Source: JAEMQF01 sp031396305 (GTDB taxonomy: Bacteria > Pseudomonadota > Gammaproteobacteria > Burkholderiales > Burkholderiaceae_C). From it: a stretch of 5,126 nt of DNA. The stretch spans positions 1 to 5,126 of the forward strand of contig JANNKM010000187.1 in NCBI GenBank assembly GCA_031396305.1, written 5' to 3'. Positions 1 to 5,126 of the stretch are shown here, piece after piece (position 1 is the first letter of the stretch; each line of letters opens with the position of its first letter). The position numbers and the translations under genes were made by a program. The notes under the pieces were generated by a model. It worked only from the letters and a program-made list of their open reading frames with translations. It ran no database searches and was not told where the DNA came from.

Positions 1-10
1 GGGAGCAACT

Positions 11-85
11 GTCATCCCGGCGAATGCCGGGATCCAGGACGGTGGAGATCGGCAGAGGGTGGATCCCGGCGTTCGCCGGGATGAC
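11..85. repeat. REP/MITE-like inverted repeat with 26-bp arms
   Basis: The left arm (11-36) and right arm (60-85) are inverted copies that differ at one base (GAAT versus GTTC in the inner loops), separated by a 23-base centre. Each arm is itself a hairpin: CCCGGC (16-21) pairs with GCCGGG (26-31), and CCCGGC (65-70) pairs with GCCGGG (75-80), each with a 4-base loop. Repeats built on GTCATCCCGGCG...CCGGGATCCA are scattered in many copies through proteobacterial genomes, usually between genes. This copy lies 53 bases past the stop of the minus-strand transglycosylase, where the transcript could fold into one long stem or two short ones and block 3' decay or readthrough. There is no transposase, and the ends show no obvious target-site duplication. 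Confidence 0.85.
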
Positions 86-138
86 ATACATGGGATCATT
101 GTAGGCAGCGCAGGCGGCCGCGCAGGCAGCTTCAACGG

Positions 139-1428
139 CTACGGTCTCTGCAGGCGCTCCAGCAGTTCAAGCGTGGGGTATCCGTCTGCGGCGACGCCGA
201 TGCTGCGCTGGTAGCGACGCAGGCCGTTGCGCGTGGCCAGGCCCACCATGCCGTCGGCCTGCCCACCGTCAAAGCCGCGATCGTTCAAGGCCTTCTGCAG
301 CGCGAGCACCTGGCCGCGCGTGAGCGCAGCCAGGTCGCGCGGCCAGGCCGCCTGCACGGCGGGGCCGTTCGTCAGGCGTTGTGCCAGCAGACCCACCGCA
401 AGCGCGTAGCTGTTGGAGTTGTTGTAGCGCAGGATGGCACGGAAGTTCGGGCCCACCAGAAAGGCCGGCCCGCGCGCCCCCGCGGGCAGCAGGATCGCCG
501 CGTCGGCAAACTCCGGCAGCGGCGCAGCGTCGACGCTGCGCACGCCGTCGGCCGCCCACTGCGCGGTGGGTCGCCGCAGCGCGGGGTCGGCGCGGCCGAC
601 GTCAAACCCGGCTGGCAACCGAACTTCAGTGCCCCAAGGCTGATCGGCCTGCCACCCCGAGCGCGCCAGAAATTTCGCCGTCGAGGTCATCACGTCGGCG
701 ACGCTGCCCCAGATGTCGCGCCGGCCGTCACCATCAGCATCCACCGCATAGGCCAGAAAGCTCGACGGCAGAAACTGCGTCTGCCCCATCGCGCCCGCCC
801 ACGAGCCGACCATGTTCGCTCGGGTGATGTCTCCGCTTTGCAGGATCTTCAACGCCGCGAGCAACTGGCCGCGCGCCCACGCTTCGCGCCGGCCCTCGAA
901 GCCCAGTGTCGCCAGCGCGTCGATCGTGGGTGTGTTGCCGACGTGCTCGCCATACTTGCTCTCCAGGCCCCAGATCGCGACGACGATACCGGGCGAGACG
1001 CCATGGCGCGCGGCCGCGGCGTCGGCCTGGGCCCGAAACTGCAGCAGCTTGTCCTGGCCTTGCGCCACGCGCTGCGGCGACACGGCGCTGTCGAGATAGT
1101 CCCAGACCGTGCGCGTGAGCTCGGGTTGGGTGCGATCGAGTTCAACCACGCGCGGCAGGTAGCGCACGTCGTCGAACGCCATGCGCAGCGTCGCCTCGTC
1201 GATTCCGGCCGCCTTGGCGCCGATTCGATAGGCTGCGACCCAGCGCGCAAAATCCTGTTGGAGCGCCGCGTCGTCGGCAGGGGCCGGGGCTGGGGCGCTG
1301 GCGGCAGCAGGGGTGGACGCATCGGGCGTTGCCGCTGCGCTCCACGTGCAGACCACCAGCGCCGCGAGCGCCAGCAGTTGGCCGGCAAAGCGAGTGCGGC
1401 GCAGCGTCGAAGCGAGGGGCTCATGCAT
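139..1428 (-). CDS. Exported lytic murein transglycosylase, MltB family, with C-terminal peptidoglycan-binding domain
   Basis: This enzyme cleaves the MurNAc-GlcNAc bond of peptidoglycan non-hydrolytically, leaving 1,6-anhydroMurNAc ends, and acts in the periplasm during wall remodelling. The 429-residue product has a signal peptide (Arg-rich start, hydrophobic core about 15-31, likely cleavage after SAAA near 33), then a Pro/Ala-rich linker (about 38-52). The residue before Cys27 is Val, so there is no good lipobox and it is probably soluble, unlike lipoprotein MltB of E. coli. The catalytic domain spans about 55-360: AIWGLESKYG carries the catalytic Glu156, GSWAGAMGQTQFLPSSF (208-224) is the family signature, and DADGDGRRDIW (230-240) matches the calcium-binding loop of Slt35. 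Residues about 366-427 form a PG_binding_1 domain. The arrangement fits the MltB_2 subgroup of COG2951, at normal length and apparently intact. An in-frame TGA lies 12 bases before the chosen ATG, so the start cannot be earlier; the SD is weak. It is transcribed divergently from the acyl-CoA synthetase. Confidence 0.95.
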   Translation of the reverse strand: MHEPLASTLRRTRFAGQLLALAALVVCTWSAAATPDASTPAAASAPAPAPADDAALQQDFARWVAAYRIGAKAAGIDEATLRMAFDDVRYLPRVVELDRTQPELTRTVWDYLDSAVSPQRVAQGQDKLLQFRAQADAAAARHGVSPGIVVAIWGLESKYGEHVGNTPTIDALATLGFEGRREAWARGQLLAALKILQSGDITRANMVGSWAGAMGQTQFLPSSFLAYAVDADGDGRRDIWGSVADVMTSTAKFLARSGWQADQPWGTEVRLPAGFDVGRADPALRRPTAQWAADGVRSVDAAPLPEFADAAILLPAGARGPAFLVGPNFRAILRYNNSNSYALAVGLLAQRLTNGPAVQAAWPRDLAALTRGQVLALQKALNDRGFDGGQADGMVGLATRNGLRRYQRSIGVAADGYPTLELLERLQRP

Positions 1429-1584
1429 CGCCGTCGATTCTCACCCCACGCGTGACGTCGTTGCGTAGAAAGTCGGGCTGATCGGCGTCGGGTTCCATCG
1501 TGGAATGTGACTGTCTGTTTCGGCGAGGATTCGATGACCCCAGCCCGTCTGCTCGACCGGCACATCGGTACCGAGCGGCCGTCG

Positions 1585-1614
1585 TTGCGATCGGATGACG
1601 AAGCTGGCGATACT
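1585..1614 (+). promoter_or_regulatory. Possible sigma-70 promoter for the acyl-CoA synthetase gene
   Basis: TTGCGA (1585-1590) and GATACT (1609-1614) each match the -35 and -10 consensus at four of six positions and are 18 bases apart. Transcription would begin near 1621, just ahead of the ribosome binding site, giving a short leader. Matches this weak occur by chance, but the placement agrees with translation starting at 1634 and would exclude the earlier ATG at 1595. Confidence 0.3.
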
Positions 1615-1623
1615 GCGGCACCC

Positions 1624-1630
1624 GGGAGAA
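1624..1630 (+). promoter_or_regulatory. Ribosome binding site that decides the acyl-CoA synthetase start
   Basis: GGGAGAA at 1624-1630 lies 3 bases before the ATG at 1634; counted from the GGAG core the gap is 5 bases, within the usual range. The in-frame ATG at 1595, 13 codons earlier, is preceded by nothing resembling an SD, and its extra residues are not expected in the family. Confidence 0.7.
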
Positions 1631-1633
1631 CGC

Positions 1634-3199
1634 ATGGACTCGATCATCCGCCGCCAGACCCTCGCCGACCTGCTGCGCCGCAGCGCCCGACGCAGCCCGG
1701 CCAAGACGGCCATCGTGTGCGGGAACACGCGCTGGAGTTATGCCGAATTCGATGCGCTGTGCACGCGCCTGGCTGCGGGCCTGAGCGGCTTGGGGCTGGT
1801 CAAAGGAGACCGCGTTGCCGTGCTGGCACGCAACTCGCACGCCTTTGCCGCATTGCGCTTCGCGCTGGCGCGCCTCGGCGCAGTGCTCGTGCCGATCAAC
1901 TTCATGCTCAAGGCCGACGAAGTGGCGTACATCCTGCGCCACGCCGGCGCGCGCACGCTCGCCACCGACAGCGGCCTGGCCGAACTGGCGCGCGCCGCCG
2001 CGGCGCTCGACACCGCGGTGCGCGAATTCATCGGGTTGCCTTCGGAAGAGAGCAGCGCGCCGCTTCCGGGAATGCACGCGTTCGATGCGCTCGCCGCGTG
2101 CGACGCGCCGGCGCCGGTGGTGGAGCTCGCCGGGACCGACCTCGCGCAAATCGTCTACACGAGCGGCACCGAGTCGTCCCCGAAGGGCGCGATGTTGACG
2201 CACGACGCGATCATCTGGCAGTACGTGAGCTGCGTCGTCGACGCCGGCATCGCGGCCGACGACCTCGCGCTGCATGCGCTGCCGCTGTACCACTGCGCCC
2301 AGCTCGACGTGTTTCTGGGGCCCTCGATCTACGTCGGTGCGAGCAACGTGATCACCGCCAAACCGACGCCCGAAAACCTGCTGCCGCTGCTCGCGCGGCA
2401 CCGCATCAGCTCGTTCTTCGCACCGCCCACGGTATGGATCGCGTTGTTGCGCTCACCGCTGTTCGACGTGACCGACCTGAGCCACCTGCGCAAGGGCTAC
2501 TACGGCGCGTCGATCATGCCGGTGGAGGTGCTGCGCGAGCTGGCGGCGCGCTTGCCGCAGGTGCGTCTGTGGAACCTCTACGGCCAGACCGAGATCGCGC
2601 CGCTCGCCACGATGCTCGGCCCCGACGACCAGTTGCGCAAGCCCGGCTCGTGCGGGCGCGCCGTGCTCAACGTCGAGACGCGTGTCGTCGACGAACAGCT
2701 GCACGACGTGGCGCCCGGCGAAGTCGGCGAAATCGTGCACCGCTCGCCGCACCTGATGCTCGGCTACTTCCACGACGACGAACGCACACGCGGCGCATTC
2801 GAGGGCGGCTGGTTCCATTCGGGCGATCTCGGCACGATCGACGCCGAGGGCTACATCAGCGTCGTCGACCGCAAGAAAGACATGATCAAGACGGGCGGCG
2901 AGAACGTCGCCAGCCGCAAGGTCGAGGAGACGATCTACCGGCTGCCGCAGGTCTCGGAGGTCGCGGTGGTCGGCGTGCCGCACCCGCGCTGGGTCGAGGC
3001 GGTCGTCGCCGTCGTCGTCGTCAAGGCCGGCCAATCGCTCGACGAAGCACAGGTGCTGGCGTTTTGCGGCCAGCACATCGCCTCGTTCAAGACACCCAAG
3101 CGCGCCGTGTTCGTCGACAGCCTGCCGAAGAACCCGAGCGGCAAGCTGCTCAAGCGCGAACTGCGCACGACCTTCGCTCGGTTGTTCGCTCAAACCTGA
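1634..3199 (+). CDS. Fatty-acyl-CoA synthetase (AMP-forming acyl-CoA ligase, PRK08316-like)
   Basis: It activates a carboxylic acid, probably a medium- or long-chain fatty acid, with ATP to an acyl-adenylate and then transfers it to CoA; it acts in the cytoplasm or at the inner membrane. The 521-residue protein covers the whole ANL superfamily fold. In order, from the ATG at 1634: the phosphate-binding loop YTSGTESSPKG (175-185), the LPLYHCAQLDVF segment (216-227), YGQTEIAP (316-323), GWFHSGDLG (392-400), the hinge DRKKDMIKTGGENV (412-425) and PKNPSGK (498-504), with the adenylation lysine at 504. The opening residues MDSIIRRQTLADLLRRSA match the usual start of the acyl-CoA synthetase group curated as PRK08316, and the loop variant ESS in place of TTG also fits that group as I remember it. 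The substrate cannot be read from sequence. The gene is intact, divergent from the transglycosylase and convergent with the SDR gene, so it is probably transcribed alone. Confidence 0.93.
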   Translation: MDSIIRRQTLADLLRRSARRSPAKTAIVCGNTRWSYAEFDALCTRLAAGLSGLGLVKGDRVAVLARNSHAFAALRFALARLGAVLVPINFMLKADEVAYILRHAGARTLATDSGLAELARAAAALDTAVREFIGLPSEESSAPLPGMHAFDALAACDAPAPVVELAGTDLAQIVYTSGTESSPKGAMLTHDAIIWQYVSCVVDAGIAADDLALHALPLYHCAQLDVFLGPSIYVGASNVITAKPTPENLLPLLARHRISSFFAPPTVWIALLRSPLFDVTDLSHLRKGYYGASIMPVEVLRELAARLPQVRLWNLYGQTEIAPLATMLGPDDQLRKPGSCGRAVLNVETRVVDEQLHDVAPGEVGEIVHRSPHLMLGYFHDDERTRGAFEGGWFHSGDLGTIDAEGYISVVDRKKDMIKTGGENVASRKVEETIYRLPQVSEVAVVGVPHPRWVEAVVAVVVVKAGQSLDEAQVLAFCGQHIASFKTPKRAVFVDSLPKNPSGKLLKRELRTTFARLFAQT

Positions 3200-3209
3200 A
3201 CCATCCGCG

Positions 3210-3233
3210 CAGCGGCGCGTCAGCCCGCCGCTG
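3210..3233. terminator. GC-rich hairpin after the acyl-CoA synthetase gene
   Basis: CAGCGGCG (3210-3217) and CGCCGCTG (3226-3233) form a perfect 8-bp stem with an 8-base loop, beginning 10 bases after the stop codon of the ligase gene. There is no T-tract on either side, so it does not meet the standard of an intrinsic terminator. It could still protect the mRNA end or act with Rho between the convergent genes. Its right edge coincides with the point where the AlaX homology stops. Confidence 0.4.
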
Positions 3234-3340
3234 AACACCGTGCGGTCGAGCTGCATGCCGTGCGCGTCGATGGCGCGGACGCGCGCCACGCATTCGGTCA
3301 GATGCGAATCCTCGCGAAACAGCGCCTCGGTGGGCTGCAC
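3233..3340 (-). pseudogene. alaX: N-terminal remnant of an AlaX-type alanyl-tRNA editing gene
   Basis: Read on the minus strand from a GTG at 3340, this gives 36 residues: TEALFREDSHL, then TECVARVRAIDAHG, then MQLDRTVF. AlaX proteins and the editing domain of alanyl-tRNA synthetase begin in this way, and the LDRTVF strand is normally followed at once by YPxGGGQxGD. Here the resemblance stops at F (3233-3235). The GGGQ loop, the HxxxH zinc motif and the remaining 150 or more residues typical of the family are absent from the window. The reading frame continues antisense into the ligase gene, which cannot be AlaX sequence. A working AlaX hydrolyses mischarged Ser- or Gly-tRNA(Ala); this piece is far too short to do so. 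It starts 28 bases past the stop of the SDR gene on the same strand, as a downstream operon gene would. The identification rests on recalled family sequence. Confidence 0.7.
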
Positions 3341-3368
3341 AACAGAATCGTCAATCGTCGGGCCTGGG

Positions 3369-4073
3369 TCAGAACCGTTCAACCCAGGGGCGCAGCTCGA
3401 TCTCCCAGGTCCACGCATTGCGCGGCTGCGTCAGCAGATGCAGGTAGCTCGCGGCGATGGCGTCCGGGTCGAGCCGATCGTCCTTGGCGTCGGCGCCTGC
3501 GTCGCCGGGCGGGCGAATGCCACCATCGACGACGACGTGGCCGACGTGGATGCCCAGGGGCGACAACTCGCGCGCCAGACTTTGGGCGAGGCCGCGCAGC
3601 GCGAACTTGCCCATCGCGAAGGCGGCCGACTGCGCAAAGCCCTTCACGCCCGCCGACGCCCCGGTGAAGAGGATCGCGCCGCGCCCGCCCGGCAACATGC
3701 CGCGCGCGGCCCGCTGCGCGACCAAAAAAGCACCGAACGCCGTGATCCGCACCGCCTGCTCCACCGCCGCCGCGTCGACGTCGACAAACGCGCCGCGCAC
3801 GCGCCGGCTCGCGTTGTAGACCACCACCTGCGGCGGCGCACCGAAGTGCGCGTGCGCGGCGTCGAACAGCGCGGCCACCGATGCTGCGTCGGTCGCCTCA
3901 CACGTCGCCACGCCCGCACCGGTTTCACGCGCGATCGCCTCCAGCGCCTCGCGCCGCCGCGCCGCGACCATCACGCGCATGCCGCCGTCGCGGGTAAAGA
4001 CGCGCGCGAGGCTGGCGCCGAGGCCCGGGCCGGCGCCGACGATGAGGGCAGTGGGGTAGGGGGGTGTGGGCAT
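3369..4073 (-). CDS. SDR-fold oxidoreductase with Phe replacing the catalytic Tyr (SDR_c10-like)
   Basis: This 234-residue protein has the Rossmann fold of short-chain dehydrogenases and probably binds NAD(P)(H); the substrate is unknown. The dinucleotide loop is GAGPGLG (13-19), an altered form of TGxxxGxG. YNAS (86-89) stands where classical members have NNAG. In FTGASAGVKG the usual catalytic Ser position holds Ala139, with Ser140 beside it. The YxxxK motif reads FAMGK, so the Tyr is Phe152 while Lys156 remains. The following segment LARELSPLGIHVGHVVVDG and the ending WELRPW-like stretch (EIELRPWVERF) fit the atypical classical-SDR subgroup SDR_c10, known for this Tyr-to-Phe change. That subgroup is widespread, so the change looks inherited and not a recent mutation. 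I chose the ATG at 4073 because the Rossmann strand begins 7 residues later; the frame runs up to 4214, but those 47 residues look non-coding. No clear SD is visible. It is convergent with the ligase gene and upstream of the alaX remnant. Confidence 0.88.
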   Translation of the reverse strand: MPTPPYPTALIVGAGPGLGASLARVFTRDGGMRVMVAARRREALEAIARETGAGVATCEATDAASVAALFDAAHAHFGAPPQVVVYNASRRVRGAFVDVDAAAVEQAVRITAFGAFLVAQRAARGMLPGGRGAILFTGASAGVKGFAQSAAFAMGKFALRGLAQSLARELSPLGIHVGHVVVDGGIRPPGDAGADAKDDRLDPDAIAASYLHLLTQPRNAWTWEIELRPWVERF

Positions 4074-4467
4074 GGGGGTGAGCGTTGGCGAAGGGGTTGC
4101 GCGATTCTGCGCTGGTTGAGGTTGCGAGCGCTTGTCTCTGCAGGGCCTGAAGGTCGGCAACGGCGACAAAGGGAACACTGAGCCCCTGCACGCGAGCGTT
4201 CCCTGCAAGCACATTGCTGACTGTCGAATCAGCGCGCCGAACGTCTGCTAGCGATCGTAGGGAGAGACCAGGTACGCGAACTTTCCGTCGACGCAGCCAC
4301 TAGGAACCAATCGAGGTGGCCCCATGACGCCCGGCGACATGGCCGTGATCGACCGCCCACCGCGAGACGGCGAGCGCCGTCTGATGCGGCCGGCGGGAAG
4401 TGCGGACATCTGCGGCCATCCTGTGTGTGTGCGCGTGCGATCGGTGTGGGCGACACGCTCTGACCCC
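4074..4467. other. Gene-free stretch between the SDR gene and the truncated right-end gene
   Basis: These 394 bases separate two divergent genes and should hold both promoters, but I find no convincing -35/-10 pair on either strand. Visible elements: AGGGAAC (4170-4176) inverted against GTTCCCT (4198-4204), a 7-bp stem with a 21-base loop; the heptamer CCCTGCA at 4184-4190 and 4201-4207, with its complement TGCAGGG at 4139-4145; GCGAGCG at 4124-4130 and 4192-4198; and an 18-base alternating pyrimidine-purine tract at 4422-4439 that includes five TG units. Short open frames exist on both strands of 4229-4495, but none has recognisable protein content. The plus frame of the next gene is open from 4261, after an in-frame TAG at 4258-4260. 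No tRNA or attachment site was recognised. Confidence 0.55.
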
Positions 4468-5126
4468 ATGGTCGCCGTACCATCGCTCTATCCACTCACC
4501 GGGTACGCATCGATGCTCAGGCCAATCGAACAAATGTGGGAGCGCTATCGCAACGAGAAGGAAGACTCCGACGTGGCAGCGTTCTATGGGTTGATGTACT
4601 TTGGCGAACTCCTCACAAAGCTCGTTGCGTGCGCTTTGATCTCCGGAATCCTGGATGATCGTGATCGACACCGCTTTGGTCTTCTTCGGCAGCTTGTTCG
4701 AGCAGATGGCATTGGTGAATGGTCCTCGCAATTGGACGCCGCGCTCACTGGCCCAAGCGCGCAGTTCCTAAGGGCTGACCTTCAATCGCATCAACGAGAA
4801 CTGTCGCAACGCGCTGTCGCAGGCGACTGGCAGCACGAGTCCGTTCGGCTGCTGCACGTCACGTTGGGAGCTCTGCAAGTTGAAGTTCCCGCGCTTCCGA
4901 GTCATGTCCCTTTGCGCCAATGGTTTTCTTGGTTCGCCATCTTGCGAAACAAAACTCGAGGTCATGGCGCTCCCCTCGGCCTCGAATGCTCGGCGGCGTT
5001 GCACCCATTTGAGGAGTCGATTCGGATCATTACCGAGCGGCTTGGCGTCTTGACCGCCGAGTGGGTCTACCTGCATCGCAATCTATCTGGCAAGTACCGG
5101 GTCACTGCGCTGTCGGCAAGCAGCGA
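4468..5126 (+). CDS. Unrecognised helical protein with HEPN-like R-N-x4-H motif, truncated by the window end
   Basis: The frame is open to the last base, giving 219 complete codons and no stop. The protein looks mainly helical: a segment rich in aromatic and charged residues with MWERYRNEKEDSD (23-35), a helix with FYGLMYFGELLTKLVACALI (39-58), then LRQLVRADGIGEW (73-85) and a long amphipathic stretch. WFAILRNKTRGHGAPL follows, with Arg160, Asn161 and His166. R-N-x4-H fits the Rx4-6H motif of HEPN ribonucleases, which occur in toxin-antitoxin and phage-defence proteins; this is motif resemblance only. YLHRNLSGKYRVTAL (201-215) looks like a junction into a further, unseen domain. Three counted 60-base lines are 52-57% GC against 70% in the ligase gene, suggesting a different origin. 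The start is uncertain: ATG 4324 has the best SD (GAGGTGG at 4314-4320) but an unconvincing N-terminus, and ATG 4513 is the other choice. I favour 4468 because protein-like sequence (SLYPLTGYASMLRPIEQMW) begins there. I do not know the function. Confidence 0.75.
   Translation, partial: MVAVPSLYPLTGYASMLRPIEQMWERYRNEKEDSDVAAFYGLMYFGELLTKLVACALISGILDDRDRHRFGLLRQLVRADGIGEWSSQLDAALTGPSAQFLRADLQSHQRELSQRAVAGDWQHESVRLLHVTLGALQVEVPALPSHVPLRQWFSWFAILRNKTRGHGAPLGLECSAALHPFEESIRIITERLGVLTAEWVYLHRNLSGKYRVTALSASS

Noticed and set aside
379..1455. Long plus-strand open frame of 358 codons
   Set aside because: It is antisense to the transglycosylase, very rich in Arg, Ala and Gly, and has no recognisable motif; such frames are expected in GC-rich DNA.
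1421..2401. Minus-strand open frame of 326 codons
   Set aside because: It is antisense to the ligase gene and without domain features; only its last 25 codons lie outside that gene, and these are treated as a separate minor observation.
1507..3234. Plus-strand open frame of 575 codons over the ligase gene
   Set aside because: It is a shifted frame of the acyl-CoA synthetase, with Arg-rich low-complexity sequence, while the true frame carries every ligase motif.
2453..3418. Minus-strand open frame of 321 codons as a single gene
   Set aside because: Most of it is antisense to the ligase. Only the 36-codon alaX remnant near its beginning has protein-like content.
4074..4214. 47-residue N-terminal extension of the SDR protein
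   Set aside because: The Rossmann strand starts right after the ATG at 4073, and the extension has Pro/Cys-rich content unlike the family.
4248..4322. Minus-strand peptide ending CVDGKFAYLVSPYDR
   Set aside because: It looks faintly protein-like at its C-terminus, but it is short, lacks an SD or a recognisable family, and lies beside several competing open frames.
4768..5076. Minus-strand open frame of 102 codons
   Set aside because: It is antisense to the right-end gene, whose plus-strand frame is longer, uninterrupted and has better protein character.
1..5126. CRISPR array, tRNA, rRNA, integrase or transposase gene
   Set aside because: I found no regularly spaced repeats, no tRNA-like cloverleaf and no recombinase motifs in the window.

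Overview
The window is GC-rich DNA (about 70% in a 60-base line I counted inside the acyl-CoA ligase gene) with dense coding, SD-led starts and a dispersed GTCATCCCGGCG-type inverted repeat. Together with the protein families, this suggests a betaproteobacterium, probably of the order Burkholderiales. That assignment is inference from style and gene content; there is no rRNA or other marker in the window.

Layout, left to right. Bases 11-85 hold a palindromic repeat with 26-bp arms. A minus-strand gene (139-1428) encodes an exported MltB-type lytic murein transglycosylase with a C-terminal peptidoglycan-binding domain. A divergent spacer of about 205 bp follows, with a possible promoter and a clear ribosome binding site for a plus-strand acyl-CoA synthetase (1634-3199). 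Next to its stop codon lie a hairpin and then a 36-codon remnant of an AlaX-type alanyl-tRNA editing gene on the minus strand (3233-3340). An SDR-fold oxidoreductase gene (3369-4073, minus) follows, with Phe in place of the catalytic Tyr. Bases 4074-4467 hold no gene I can support. From about 4468 to the window end runs an open, truncated plus-strand gene of clearly lower GC (52-57% in three counted lines). It encodes an unfamiliar, mostly helical protein with an R-N-x4-H motif reminiscent of HEPN RNases.

How the genes relate. The transglycosylase acts on the cell wall and has no evident link to the others. The ligase and the SDR are convergent, so they are not an operon, though both would fit lipid or acyl metabolism. 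The SDR and the alaX remnant lie head-to-tail on the same strand, 28 bases apart, so they look like the remains of an operon cut by a deletion or rearrangement at the ligase's 3' end. The right end has the composition of an accessory or horizontally acquired segment. If the window holds anything new, it is most likely the truncated gene there and its unseen downstream neighbours; nothing visible proves a defence function.
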